From UKL13-2 sp031431435 (GTDB lineage Bacteria; Pseudomonadota; Gammaproteobacteria; Burkholderiales; Usitatibacteraceae), in contig JANPDI010000044.1 in assembly GCA_031431435.1 (NCBI GenBank), positions 1 through 64,000 of the forward strand: a DNA stretch of 64,000 nt. The letters run 5' to 3'. The notes beneath the pieces are model-generated. The model had not been told where the DNA came from. It saw only the letters and a program-made list of their open reading frames with translations, and ran no database searches. Of this stretch, positions 7,750 to 16,205 are shown piece after piece. The first letter of the stretch is position 1. Every line of letters begins with the position of its first letter. The position numbers were made by a program, and so were the translations under genes.

Positions 7750-8548
7750 CCTTTTTACCATCCAGACACAATTAAAACGGGCGCTGCTGTCGCGAACGTC
7801 GACGGCTGCGCATACCGGCATTGCCAGCGAGATTGTCGAGGGTACGCTGTCCGCACAACGCCGTATCGCCATTTACCGGCATAACGTGTTCACCAATCTT
7901 TGCAACGCGCTGTCCGACCTTTACCCGGTGGTCAAACGCATCGTCGGTGAAGTGTTTTTTACCGAGGCTGCGCATTCGTTCATCACACAAATTCCCTCAC
8001 GCGCCGGCGACCTCAATCAATTTGGCCGCGAATTTGGCCCGTTTCTGCGCCACTACCCGCATGCAAGCGACCTGCCCTATCTGGCCGAGGTCGCCACGCT
8101 TGAGTGGCAATGGCATACGGTGTTTCACGCAGCTGATGCAGCACCGCTTGATTTGGCGCGGCTGGCATCAATACCGGCCGACCAAATGGGTGCAATCGTA
8201 TTCGCGTTGCACCCCGCTGTCACATTATTGTCTTCGCCCTATCCGCTGCTGCAAATATGGCAGGTCAACCAACCTGAGTATGCAGATGATTGGCAAATTG
8301 ATTGGGATGCACCTGCGGTACATCTGGTTGTCTACCGCCGGGAATTTGAAGTGCGCATACAACAACTAACCGGCGGCGAGCATATATTTTTACAATCAGC
8401 GGCGGCGGGACTGCCGCTTGAACAGGCCTGGCAGGCGGCAATTGCGCAGAGTCCCGAATTTAATTTGCATGGATTTATCGGCGACTGCGTCCAATCTCAC
8501 ATCATTAATAATGTTGAGCCGGCGGTTTTACCAGCGGCATGTCGTTGA
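7739..8548 (+). CDS. bufC: MNIO partner protein (DUF2063, BufC)
   Basis: A 269-residue DUF2063 protein. Members bind the precursor leader or core and present it to the DUF692 enzyme as a BufB-BufC heterodimer. The N-terminal domain has the typical IAIYRHNVFTNL...LYPVVKRIVG pattern (about residues 43-70) and the DLPYLAEVATLEW motif near 110-122. It starts inside the end of bufB (translational coupling). Its 3' end overlaps the convergent gene at 8505-9386 by 44 nt. Confidence 0.9.
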   Translation: MRPDLFTIQTQLKRALLSRTSTAAHTGIASEIVEGTLSAQRRIAIYRHNVFTNLCNALSDLYPVVKRIVGEVFFTEAAHSFITQIPSRAGDLNQFGREFGPFLRHYPHASDLPYLAEVATLEWQWHTVFHAADAAPLDLARLASIPADQMGAIVFALHPAVTLLSSPYPLLQIWQVNQPEYADDWQIDWDAPAVHLVVYRREFEVRIQQLTGGEHIFLQSAAAGLPLEQAWQAAIAQSPEFNLHGFIGDCVQSHIINNVEPAVLPAACR

Positions 8549-9386
8549 CAACATCCAGTATCAATTCCATGCCGCCATTTTCTGTTGCGCGCCAGACAGT
8601 GAAACCGTGCGCGACAAGGCTCCCCGTGATATCAGAGCGGATCTCAAATAATCGGTAAACCAAGTCGTTACCCGCCGACATGCCGCTGCCGGCCGCCACA
8701 CCAACCAGGCGGTGCTGTGGCCATTGTCTGGCGCGCTTCTGGGCGGCGTTGAGTCCAACGGCTGGCGCGGCACCATCCCGATAGGAGCGGATATCGGCGG
8801 CGGCAAATGAGTTCACCGCGGCGCTGTAGTCGGTTGCGGCAACCTTCCCGACAAAACGTTTGATCGTGTCTTCGATCGCAGCAGACGTCGAGTGATATTT
8901 TGTTGTCGCAGGAGTCAGCAAAAATGCATCGGCACCACTGGCATCGGGATGCGAAATGCCGGTATCAAAGGCGAGCATCCAGTGGCCTGTCGCCGCGCGT
9001 TTCCACAGCGAAATGAAGTGGCCGTAGGTAGGCGGCGTGGCAGGATTGTTGCGTGACAGAATCCGCCACGGTCCGCTGGAGATGCCAATGTCGCCGCTCG
9101 CCGCCACGTAGGCGAAGCTGGGTCGCCAGTTGAGTTCAATCGGGGGTATCGGGCGCGCAGCCATGAAGGCGGCACCGGCAACCGGACCGGGGCGCAACAA
9201 AATCCCGTCAGTACCGAGCACACGAATAAACGCCTGTCGCATATCGGTGGCCACCGCATGCGCGGCAAACTCGCTTTCGGCCGCGACCAGCGTCGCAACC
9301 GGGGGCGGCAATTCAGTTGCGCCGGCTGACAAGATTGTCAAACCCGACAGCGCAACTGCCGCCCAAATCCTCCGGGGCATCGTCAT
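8505..9386 (-). CDS. Exported protein with DUF4440/NTF2-like fold
   Basis: A 293-residue protein with a signal peptide (about residues 1-24, ending SAGATE). Features of the DUF4440/SnoaL-like family: DMRQAFIRVLGTDGILLRP near 45-63 and a segment in the pattern HFISLWKRAATGHWMLAFDTGISHP near 125-147. The second half, with YSAAVNSFAAADIRSYRDG, may be a second NTF2-like domain. The function of such secreted proteins is generally unknown. AAGGA stands 8 nt before ATG 9386. It is convergent with bufC and there is no obvious link to copper. Confidence 0.75.
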   Translation of the reverse strand: MTMPRRIWAAVALSGLTILSAGATELPPPVATLVAAESEFAAHAVATDMRQAFIRVLGTDGILLRPGPVAGAAFMAARPIPPIELNWRPSFAYVAASGDIGISSGPWRILSRNNPATPPTYGHFISLWKRAATGHWMLAFDTGISHPDASGADAFLLTPATTKYHSTSAAIEDTIKRFVGKVAATDYSAAVNSFAAADIRSYRDGAAPAVGLNAAQKRARQWPQHRLVGVAAGSGMSAGNDLVYRLFEIRSDITGSLVAHGFTVWRATENGGMELILDVVNDMPLVKPPAQHY

Positions 9387-9416
9387 ATGGGTATCCTTTG
9401 CGAAACTGTCCGAAGG

Positions 9417-9456
9417 GTGTGCCGTTTCGAGCAAAAATGTCCGAAAACGCCCGCCC
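9417..9456. repeat. REP-like intergenic hairpin, copy 1
   Basis: CGTTTCG (9423-9429) and CGAAAACG (9442-9449) form a stem around AGCAAAAATGTC and are followed by CCCGCC. It shares the core GCAAAAAT and the (A)CG/ATGCCCG arm with four other elements in this window (17993, 30842, 45515, 56086). It lies between the hslU stop and the upstream end of the DUF4440-like gene. Confidence 0.5.
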
Positions 9457-9472
9457 AGCAACGGGTTTTGTT

Positions 9473-10810
9473 CTACAAAACGTAGCGCGCCAGGTCTTCA
9501 CTTTGTGCCAGTGCGGCCAGTTTTTCGTCGACATACGCAGGCGTGATGATGAATGTCGGTGCCTTTGCGCCCGCGTCAAAGCTGACGTCTTCGAGCAATT
9601 TCTCCATCACGGTATAAAGTCGCCGCGCGCCGATGTTCTCGGTCTTTTCATTTACCGCAAACGCAATTTCAGCCAACCGGCGCACCGTCTCTTTTGGAAA
9701 TTCCAGCGCGACGTTTTCGGTCCCAAGCAGCGCCTGATACTGTTTGGTCAGACACGCGTCGGTGTTGGTCAGGATCGCTTCAAAATCCTCGACTGACAGC
9801 GACTGCAGTTCGACACGGATCGGCAGCCGGCCCTGTAATTCCGGAATCAGATCAGACGGCTTGCACAAATGAAACGCGCCCGAGGCGATGAACAGAATAT
9901 GGTCGGTTTTGACCATGCCGTATTTGGTTGAAATGGTGGTGCCTTCGACCAACGGCAACAAATCGCGCTGCACACCCTGCCGTGATACATCCGCGCCCTG
10001 GTGTTCCGAGCGGCTGGCAATCTTGTCGATCTCGTCCAGAAACACAATACCGTTCTGCTCGACATTCTTGAGCGCGTCGAGTTTTGTCTCCTCGTCGTTG
10101 ACCAGCTTCATCGCTTCTTCGTCGGTCAACAACCGCAGGGCCTCTTTCACCACCGCCTTGCGCGTCTGTTTGCGGCCGGGCCCCATATTCTGAAACATGC
10201 CCTGAATTTGCTGGGTCAAATCTTCCATACCCGGCGGACCAAAAATCTCCATTGACGCCGGCAGGGCGGACAGCTCGATCTCGATTTCGCGATCGTCGAG
10301 CGCACCCTCACGCAGCATCTTGCGAAATTTTTGGCGTGTTGCATTGTCGTTCTCAGTGCTGCTGTCGGCAGCCGCTTTGCCGTAGAAATCAAATTGGCGC
10401 GCCTGCGGCAGCAATACATCAAGCACCCGCTCCTCGGCGCTGTCGGCGGCAAGATGGCGCATTTTTTGTGATGCCGCCTCACGCGCATCCTTGATGGCGG
10501 ATTCAACCAAGTCACGGATGATGGTGTCAACGTCGCGGCCGACATAACCGACCTCGGTAAATTTGGTCGCCTCGATCTTGATGAACGGCGCATTCGCCAG
10601 CTTGGCCAGACGCCGTGCAATCTCGGTTTTGCCCACGCCGGTCGGCCCGATCATGAGGATATTCTTGGGCGTGATTTCTGTTCGCAATGGTTCCGCAACC
10701 TGGCCCCGTCGCCAGCGGTTGCGCAACGCAATGGCGACCGCGCGTTTTGCCGCAGCCTGGCCGACAATGTGTTTGTCGAGCTCGGTGACAATTTCTTTGG
10801 GGGTCAGCAT
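9473..10810 (-). CDS. hslU: ATP-dependent protease ATPase subunit HslU
   Basis: A 445-residue AAA+ unfoldase (ClpY) that feeds substrates to HslV. Walker A GPTGVGKT is at residues 55-62, Walker B is in VFLDEIDKIA, and the C-terminal tail ...LARYVL is the conserved HslV-docking end. The ATG at 10810 (MLTPKEIV) matches the family N-terminus; the frame continues upstream only because the tandem repeat has no stop in it. No Shine-Dalgarno sequence is visible: TTCACAAAAATA precedes the ATG, which is unusual for a gene expected to be co-expressed with hslV. Confidence 0.97.
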   Translation of the reverse strand: MLTPKEIVTELDKHIVGQAAAKRAVAIALRNRWRRGQVAEPLRTEITPKNILMIGPTGVGKTEIARRLAKLANAPFIKIEATKFTEVGYVGRDVDTIIRDLVESAIKDAREAASQKMRHLAADSAEERVLDVLLPQARQFDFYGKAAADSSTENDNATRQKFRKMLREGALDDREIEIELSALPASMEIFGPPGMEDLTQQIQGMFQNMGPGRKQTRKAVVKEALRLLTDEEAMKLVNDEETKLDALKNVEQNGIVFLDEIDKIASRSEHQGADVSRQGVQRDLLPLVEGTTISTKYGMVKTDHILFIASGAFHLCKPSDLIPELQGRLPIRVELQSLSVEDFEAILTNTDACLTKQYQALLGTENVALEFPKETVRRLAEIAFAVNEKTENIGARRLYTVMEKLLEDVSFDAGAKAPTFIITPAYVDEKLAALAQSEDLARYVL

Positions 10811-10817
10811 TATTTTT

Positions 10818-10905
10818 GTGAACGGGTGAATTGGTGAGCGGATGAAGAGGTGAACCGGTGAACGGGTGAAGAGATGAATTGGTGAACATGTGAACGGGTG
10901 AACGC
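10818..10905. repeat. 8-bp tandem repeat array (11 units)
   Basis: Eleven consecutive octamers of the form GTGAANNN on the plus strand (GTGAACGG, GTGAATTG, GTGAGCGG, ATGAAGAG and so on). It fills the hslV-hslU spacer up to 7 nt from the hslU start. The first five bases are conserved and the last three vary. Confidence 0.85.
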
Positions 10906-10941
10906 CCAACACCCAACGCCAAACGCCAAACGCCAAACGCC
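10904..10941. repeat. 7-bp tandem repeat array (5.4 units)
   Basis: Units GCCCAAC, ACCCAAC, then three perfect GCCAAAC, ending GCC. The array directly abuts the 8-bp array and stops one base before the hslV stop codon. Confidence 0.85.
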
Positions 10942-11493
10942 CTATTCCAACACCTCAATCGTGTGTTGCTGATTGGTGTAAATGCAGAGATTGCCGGCGA
11001 TGGTGAGCGACTTCTTGACGATTTCAACAGGTGACTGGTCGGTGTTTTGTAGCAGCGCAATCGCCGCCGCGTGTGCGTAAGCCCCACCCGAACCAATCGA
11101 CAGCAAACCGTGTTCCGGCTCGAGCACGTCGCCGTTGCCGGTGATGACCAGCGACGTCTCGCGATCAGCCACCGTCAACATGGCCTCGAGGCGGCGCAAT
11201 ACCCGGTCGGTGCGCCAATCCTTGGTCAGTTCAATCGCCGCGCGCATCAGGTTGCCGTTGTGTTTTTCAAGCTTTGACTCAAAGCGCTCAAACAGCGTGA
11301 AGGCGTCCGCGGTTGCCCCGGCAAAACCGGCAAGAATCTGCTCGTTGTATAACTTGCGAACTTTGCGTGCACTGGCCTTGACAACAATGTTGCCGAGTGT
11401 CACCTGGCCGTCACCGCCCATCGCAACCAGCTTGCCGCGACGCACCGAGATAATGGTGGTACCGTGATATTGGGGCAATTGTTGTTCTGACAT
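10942..11493 (-). CDS. hslV: ATP-dependent protease proteolytic subunit HslV
   Basis: A 183-residue Ntn-hydrolase (ClpQ) that forms the double hexamer capped by HslU. The mature enzyme should begin at Thr12 (after MSEQQLPQYHG) with TTIISVRRG, the catalytic N-terminal threonine context. Other conserved pieces: AMGGDGQVTLG, KVRKLY, GFAGATADAFTLFERFE, IGSGGAYA. Followed by hslU after a 131-nt spacer made of tandem repeats. Confidence 0.97.
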   Translation of the reverse strand: MSEQQLPQYHGTTIISVRRGKLVAMGGDGQVTLGNIVVKASARKVRKLYNEQILAGFAGATADAFTLFERFESKLEKHNGNLMRAAIELTKDWRTDRVLRRLEAMLTVADRETSLVITGNGDVLEPEHGLLSIGSGGAYAHAAAIALLQNTDQSPVEIVKKSLTIAGNLCIYTNQQHTIEVLE

Positions 11494-11524
11494 ATTCGAA
11501 AAGTGTTTGCGGCTGCCGTGATGG

Positions 11525-12643
11525 CTACGCCCCCTTCTTGCGCATGATGATGGCGTATTTGGTCATGCCAAAAACTTCCAGCAGCGCCGCGACCAATTCA
11601 TTCAGGTTTGAAAGTACCACGCGTTTCTGGCCAAGATGAATGGCACGGATGGTCTCAAAAAACATCCCGGTTGCGGCGAAATCAATACGCATCAGGCCGC
11701 TCATATCCACCGCCACCTCCTGTTGAGACGACGCATACAATGACAATTGCTGCATCATGTCTTTGCTGCCAAGCCCGATCACACCATTGAGCGGAAAACC
11801 GACGCCCGATGTTGACGACGCTGCCGCAGACGGCTCGGTCGGGTTGTCCACCCCGGTCGGGCGAACCACGCTTTCCCACGCCGGCGGCGACATTTCAAAG
11901 GCGACCGCATACTCCAATCCCAGATCTTCGTATTCCTGCAACTTGCTGTCGAGGATAAAAAGTTCGAACAAACGCGACCAGTAGCCCTGGCTTTCGCCCA
12001 GCGGCCGGCCGGTCTTGTCGTTGATGCCCTGTTTGAGTTGCGCCGCAAAGGTGTCCAGGCTGTTAAACCAAACCGGAATCTTTGACTTGCGGGTCCGCTG
12101 CAAAACGATGGCAAACAGCTCGGCTTCCTCGGCGTGAATACTTTTGACCTTGCCAAAGTCAAGGCGCGCGCTGCCCATGCTGTTCGATAGCGCCTCGAAT
12201 CGGTCGATTTCGGCCAGGATTGCGCCATCCATTGCCGGCGTCAGCACAAATAAATCCTTGCGCTCGCGCTTTTCCTTGCGTCGCGGGTCTGGGTTGTCGC
12301 TTGACTCAAGCCAGTTTGGCGCAGAGCGTTCAAATTTCACGGCGAACGTCATCGACAGCGCGTCGTACTCGGTGCGGTTGTGGGTGAGTTGATAAAAATC
12401 GAACGTCATCAACCAGGCGCGAATGCTGTTCTTGCCATCGGTGGTCTGCAAGTAGTCCTTGAGCGTTTGCTCGGCCGCGTCAAAATGATCCGCTGAATAA
12501 AGCAGGGCGGCTTCGTAGACGGGCGGAAAACTGGTTGCGTCAGGCGACAGGACTTCCGCCGCGAACACACCGGTGGCCGACATGGCCGCTTTGGCCGAGG
12601 CGGCGGTTGCAGATGACGTTTTTGCAGTCGGGCTGGTTGCCAT
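11525..12643 (-). CDS. STAS-domain protein
   Basis: A 372-residue protein. The N-terminal 30 residues are Ala/Ser/Thr-rich. The middle shows FPPVYEAALLYSADHFDAAEQTLKDYL-type helices and an SPNWLESSD/SPPAWESVV duplication (near residues 108 and 253), suggesting a repeated unit. The last ~90 residues look like an anti-sigma-antagonist (STAS) domain: VAVDMSGLMRIDFAATGMFF and ALLEVFGMTKY. Proteins of this type occur next to hslVU in Burkholderiales; no function is established. It lies 31 nt upstream of hslV and 13 nt after the DUF3299 gene, so it bridges two gene groups. Confidence 0.7.
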   Translation of the reverse strand: MATSPTAKTSSATAASAKAAMSATGVFAAEVLSPDATSFPPVYEAALLYSADHFDAAEQTLKDYLQTTDGKNSIRAWLMTFDFYQLTHNRTEYDALSMTFAVKFERSAPNWLESSDNPDPRRKEKRERKDLFVLTPAMDGAILAEIDRFEALSNSMGSARLDFGKVKSIHAEEAELFAIVLQRTRKSKIPVWFNSLDTFAAQLKQGINDKTGRPLGESQGYWSRLFELFILDSKLQEYEDLGLEYAVAFEMSPPAWESVVRPTGVDNPTEPSAAASSTSGVGFPLNGVIGLGSKDMMQQLSLYASSQQEVAVDMSGLMRIDFAATGMFFETIRAIHLGQKRVVLSNLNELVAALLEVFGMTKYAIIMRKKGA

Positions 12644-12656
12644 GAATTGGTTTTGC

Positions 12657-13229
12657 CTAAAATTTTACCGATTCGGCATTGGTAAGCCGGTAAAACAATT
12701 GTGCATCGTTGACCAGTTCGAATCTACCAGTGACAACAATCGGCTCCCATTGGTTGAACTCAACCGGTGTCTTGGCAAGCACTTCGACCAATGAGTCGGG
12801 CCCCTGATAGACGCAGTAGGGGCAATGTGACGGCAGCGGCGACAGCAAAAAATGTTTCTGTTTTGCCGCCGTGGAAAGCGGCATGACAAATCCGTAAAGC
12901 TTGACGTCTTGTTTGTCGAGCTCGCGCAAACGCGGACCAAATTCAGGCAGCATTACCGGGCCCGCCGCCGGCGCATTTTTGATGCCGGTTTTGGCCGCAT
13001 CCTTTTGCTTGCTCTCAACCAGTTTTACCTGCCGCAATAATTGCCATGGAATGGTGCCCGGCGGCAGTGGATCCTTGCCGATGAAACCGAACAATTGTTC
13101 GTCGGCAATTTTGCCTGGCGGGTTTTGCATGGTCTGCGCCGCAAGTGCGCCCGCCGCAAATGCCACCAGCACAATGGCAGCCCGAAACAGGCGTGCCGGC
13201 AATCCGGTCGTACGTCTAAAAATCGTCAT
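12657..13229 (-). CDS. Exported DUF3299 protein (ZrmD-like)
   Basis: 190 residues with an N-terminal signal/anchor segment (FRAAIVLVAFAAGALAA). The DUF3299 core is in the second half: VKLYGFVMPLSTAAKQKHF, then SPLPSHCPYCVYQGPD with a Cys-x2-Cys pair that could bind metal. In Pseudomonas, DUF3299 proteins belong to the Zur-controlled MacB-like zinc operon (PA4063-PA4066, zrmABCD). Here it follows the ABC permease by 34 nt, which fits the same role. Start at ATG 13229; a longer open frame upstream overlaps the permease and is rejected. Confidence 0.75.
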   Translation of the reverse strand: MTIFRRTTGLPARLFRAAIVLVAFAAGALAAQTMQNPPGKIADEQLFGFIGKDPLPPGTIPWQLLRQVKLVESKQKDAAKTGIKNAPAAGPVMLPEFGPRLRELDKQDVKLYGFVMPLSTAAKQKHFLLSPLPSHCPYCVYQGPDSLVEVLAKTPVEFNQWEPIVVTGRFELVNDAQLFYRLTNAESVKF

Positions 13230-13263
13230 GACATCAAGCTCTATCTGTTTGGTTGATTGGGGT

Positions 13264-14493
13264 TTAACGGCTTGCCAGTAGTTCGGGTGTTGCATCTTGG
13301 TAGGCACGCCAGCAGGGTACGATCGATGCAACCAACGCAATACCAAGTGCACCGGCGGCAACCCATATTTCGGCGGCAATCCAAACGCGACCACCAATGG
13401 CAACGCGCTGTGATTCGGCATACGTTTGGCCAATCCACTCCGCACCCGCATGGCCGATCAGCACGCCTAGTATAACGCCCATCAAACCGAGCATCAGGCC
13501 CTGCACAAGCGTAACCATCACCACCAGCAATGGCGAGGCGCCCAGCACCCGCAACAGCGCCAGATCGGCACGCCGCTCGTCGAGCGCGTTCATCAAACCG
13601 ATAAAAATACCGAGTGCGGCACAAAAAATCATGATGGCGGCGAAGCCCTTCAGCGCGGAAATGCCGACGCCGAGCAACTGAAACAGTCTTGCTGACTCCA
13701 TCGCCGGTGATGCCGCCTGCATTGAGGACGACGCATTGACCATGCGTGGAAATGAAACCGCTGCGAGCGGGGTGGCGTAGCGGATCAAATAGGCGGTCAC
13801 TTCTTTGCCATTTGCATGATCGTGGTCGTCGTGCGCAGGTGACGCAGCTTGTTTTTTGTCGTTGTGGTCATGCAGTTGCCAGACGCTGGCAACGCTGGTC
13901 ACGATCAAGCGGTCGAGCACACTGCCGGTCGGCGTCAACACGCCGACAACCGTATACGGCTGCGCATCGTGTGTACTGCCGCCGATGTCGGTCAAACCAT
14001 GTGAACCGGCAAACGTTTTGCCGATCGTCAGCCCGGTGGCCTTTGCCGCGTCGGCACCGACGACTGCTTCGAGCGGTTTGTCCCACAGCCGTCCGCTGGC
14101 AAGCGTGCCGTTATAAAGATCAATGTAGGCGGGGTTGGTGCCGACAATGCGAAAACCGCGATAGCTGTCGCCGAGTGCCAATGGAATCGCCAGCTTCACC
14201 ACCGGCTCGGCGATGATCTGGGCGGCCTCGGCAACCGGCACGTTGCCGGTCGGAATGTCGACCTGAAACACCGACGACAAAATGAGTTGCATCGGGCTAC
14301 CCTTGGCGCCGATCACCAGATCGATGCCGGCGGCGTCCCGTTCCATGCGGTCTTCGGCCTGCGAAAGGATCAACAGCAGCGCAATAATAGTGCCGACGCC
14401 GAGCGCCAACAACAACACATTGAGCGCGGCGGAGAATTTTTTCTCGCGCAAATAGGCCAGCGCGATGGTGATACCGATCCACATCCTGCTCAT
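13264..14493 (-). CDS. MacB/FtsX-type ABC permease with His-rich loop (ZrmC-like)
   Basis: 409 residues: one N-terminal membrane helix (about 22-45), a large periplasmic domain, then three C-terminal helices, the MacB/FtsX layout. The periplasmic part contains a His/Asp-rich stretch at residues 208-227 (His 208, 210, 221, 224, 226), a likely zinc-binding insertion. Its ATG overlaps the stop of the ATPase gene. Homologous pairs are Zur-repressed in pseudomonads and Vibrio and support zinc acquisition or zinc-protein maintenance rather than drug efflux. The substrate here is inferred from neighbours. Confidence 0.82.
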   Translation of the reverse strand: MSRMWIGITIALAYLREKKFSAALNVLLLALGVGTIIALLLILSQAEDRMERDAAGIDLVIGAKGSPMQLILSSVFQVDIPTGNVPVAEAAQIIAEPVVKLAIPLALGDSYRGFRIVGTNPAYIDLYNGTLASGRLWDKPLEAVVGADAAKATGLTIGKTFAGSHGLTDIGGSTHDAQPYTVVGVLTPTGSVLDRLIVTSVASVWQLHDHNDKKQAASPAHDDHDHANGKEVTAYLIRYATPLAAVSFPRMVNASSSMQAASPAMESARLFQLLGVGISALKGFAAIMIFCAALGIFIGLMNALDERRADLALLRVLGASPLLVVMVTLVQGLMLGLMGVILGVLIGHAGAEWIGQTYAESQRVAIGGRVWIAAEIWVAAGALGIALVASIVPCWRAYQDATPELLASR

Positions 14494-15140
14494 GCCGCCC
14501 CCAGCGTGACGATATGCGAAAAATGTGTCTTGATCCGTGCGTCATGGGTGGCGACCACCAGCGTGGCGCCGTGTTGTGTCGCCTGCGCCAGCAAGAGGTG
14601 TATGGCCGCTTCGCAATTGGCGTCATCGAGTGCCGAGGTTGGCTCATCCGCCAGCAGCAACATTGGTTGGTTAACCACCGCGCGCGCGATGGCGGCACGT
14701 TGCGCCTCACCCTGTGAAAGTTGACGCGGCATACGATCGAGTTTGTCGGCGATGCCGAGCGCGCCGGCTGCCTGATCGATCAGCGCCGGATCGGGGGCGA
14801 CGCCCGCAAGGGTTTGCGCCAGCGTCAGATTGGCGCGCACCGACAACGCTGAAATCAAATGCAGTTTTTGCATAACCATACCGATTTTTTGTCCGCGTAT
14901 CCGGTCGCGCGCCGCCGCGGTCAGCGCCGAGAATGGCGCGCCGTTTATGGTGACACTGCCGGCATCCAGACCTTGCAGGCCGGCGAGGGCATTAATCAGC
15001 GTCGTTTTGCCGCTACCGGATGCGCCCAGCAGCAACGTATGCCGGCCGGCAATGATGTCGAGATCCGGTAACTTGACCGGTCCGCCGGTGCGATACCGGC
15101 AGGTGACACCTTCAAGACGTGCAAGTAGATGAGCCGTCAT
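14490..15140 (-). CDS. ABC transporter ATPase (MacB/LolD-type, ZrmB-like)
   Basis: A 216-residue nucleotide-binding subunit with Walker A GASGSGKTT (39-47), signature LSQGEAQRAAIARA, and Walker B LLLADEPTSALD followed by the switch His in VVATHD. It overlaps the upstream COG0523 gene by one base (TAATG) and the permease by four, so the three are translationally coupled. Works with the permease at 13264-14493 at the inner membrane. Confidence 0.9.
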   Translation of the reverse strand: MTAHLLARLEGVTCRYRTGGPVKLPDLDIIAGRHTLLLGASGSGKTTLINALAGLQGLDAGSVTINGAPFSALTAAARDRIRGQKIGMVMQKLHLISALSVRANLTLAQTLAGVAPDPALIDQAAGALGIADKLDRMPRQLSQGEAQRAAIARAVVNQPMLLLADEPTSALDDANCEAAIHLLLAQATQHGATLVVATHDARIKTHFSHIVTLGAA

Positions 15141-16159
15141 TATGGCCGGTCGTTTTTTGCCGGCGTCTCGGACAATTCATCGCTCGCACAATACGCAAGG
15201 CCTTCGACAAAAATGCGCTTCGGCAGGCTGCGGCCGATAAACACCATTTTTGATTCGCGTGTTTCGCCGGCGGCCCACGGTTTGCCGGGCGTGCCGCCCA
15301 TCAGCATGTGCACGCCCTGAAAAATCATGCGCTGATCCTGCCCCTTGATATTCAGCACGCCTTTGTAACGCAACATGTCGACGCCGTAGGTCTGGATGAG
15401 CAGCGACAAAAACGCCTCGATCTTGTCCATGTCAAGCGGTCGCGAATCCTTCCACACAAACGATTGCACGTCGTCGTCATGGGTGTGGTGGTCTTCAGTC
15501 AGAAAATCCGGCTCGATGTCCAGAATCGAATTGAGGTTAAAGCCGCGAATATCGAGTATCTCTTTCAGATCCGTGGTGCCAAAGTTGACCTTCTGGAATT
15601 GTGCCCGCGGATTCATGCGACGCAGCCGCGCCATCAGTTGGGTGGTCTCGTCTTCCGCGGCCAGATCGGTTTTTGACAACAGGATACGATCGGCAAAACC
15701 GACCTGCGCGCGCGCCTCGCCGCTGGCGGTCAGAGACGCGTCACCGTGTTTGGCATCAACCACCGTGATCACCGCGTCGAGTACGTATTGATTGTGTATG
15801 TCTTCATCCATAAAAAACGTCTGCGCCACCGGGCCGGGTTCGGCCATGCCGGTGGTCTCGATGATGACGCGGTCAAACTTGAGCGCGCCGCTTTTTCGTT
15901 TTGCCGACAGTTCACCAAGGATGCGCACCAGATCGCCGCGCACGGCGCAGCATATGCAGCCGTTGTTCATTTCAATGATTTGTTCGTCGCGGTCCTGCAC
16001 CAGAATCTCGTTGTCGATTCCCTCCGCGCCAAATTCGTTTTCGATGACGGCAATTTTTTCACCGTGACGCTCGGTCAGGATGCGGTTCAGCAGCGTGGTT
16101 TTGCCCGCGCCGAGATAGCCGGTCAGGATGGTGGCGGGAATCAGTTCTTTGTTGGTCAT
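15140..16159 (-). CDS. CobW/COG0523 zinc metallochaperone GTPase (second copy)
   Basis: A 339-residue G3E GTPase. Walker A GYLGAGKTT is at 14-22, the metal site C68-x-C70-C71 (GCICC) follows, and the base-specificity motif is SKTD. A short His/Asp run (EDHHTHDDD) separates the GTPase domain from the CobW C-terminal domain. The family includes ZigA/ZNG1-type chaperones that deliver zinc to client enzymes under zinc starvation. Start ATG 16159 is chosen to begin at MTNKELIPA; the upstream frame lacks a ribosome-binding site. Confidence 0.9.
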   Translation of the reverse strand: MTNKELIPATILTGYLGAGKTTLLNRILTERHGEKIAVIENEFGAEGIDNEILVQDRDEQIIEMNNGCICCAVRGDLVRILGELSAKRKSGALKFDRVIIETTGMAEPGPVAQTFFMDEDIHNQYVLDAVITVVDAKHGDASLTASGEARAQVGFADRILLSKTDLAAEDETTQLMARLRRMNPRAQFQKVNFGTTDLKEILDIRGFNLNSILDIEPDFLTEDHHTHDDDVQSFVWKDSRPLDMDKIEAFLSLLIQTYGVDMLRYKGVLNIKGQDQRMIFQGVHMLMGGTPGKPWAAGETRESKMVFIGRSLPKRIFVEGLAYCASDELSETPAKNDRP

Positions 16160-16205
16160 TTTGGGTTTTCTTGACAGCGATGAAAAAGAGTTATGTCGGG
16201 ATGAT

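Noticed and set aside
10811..10936. N-terminal extension of HslU reading through the tandem repeat
   Set aside because: The extra residues only translate the repeat; all HslU proteins begin near MLTPKEIV, at 10810.
10818..10941. CRISPR array
   Set aside because: Repeat units of 7 and 8 bp with no spacers; no cas genes nearby.
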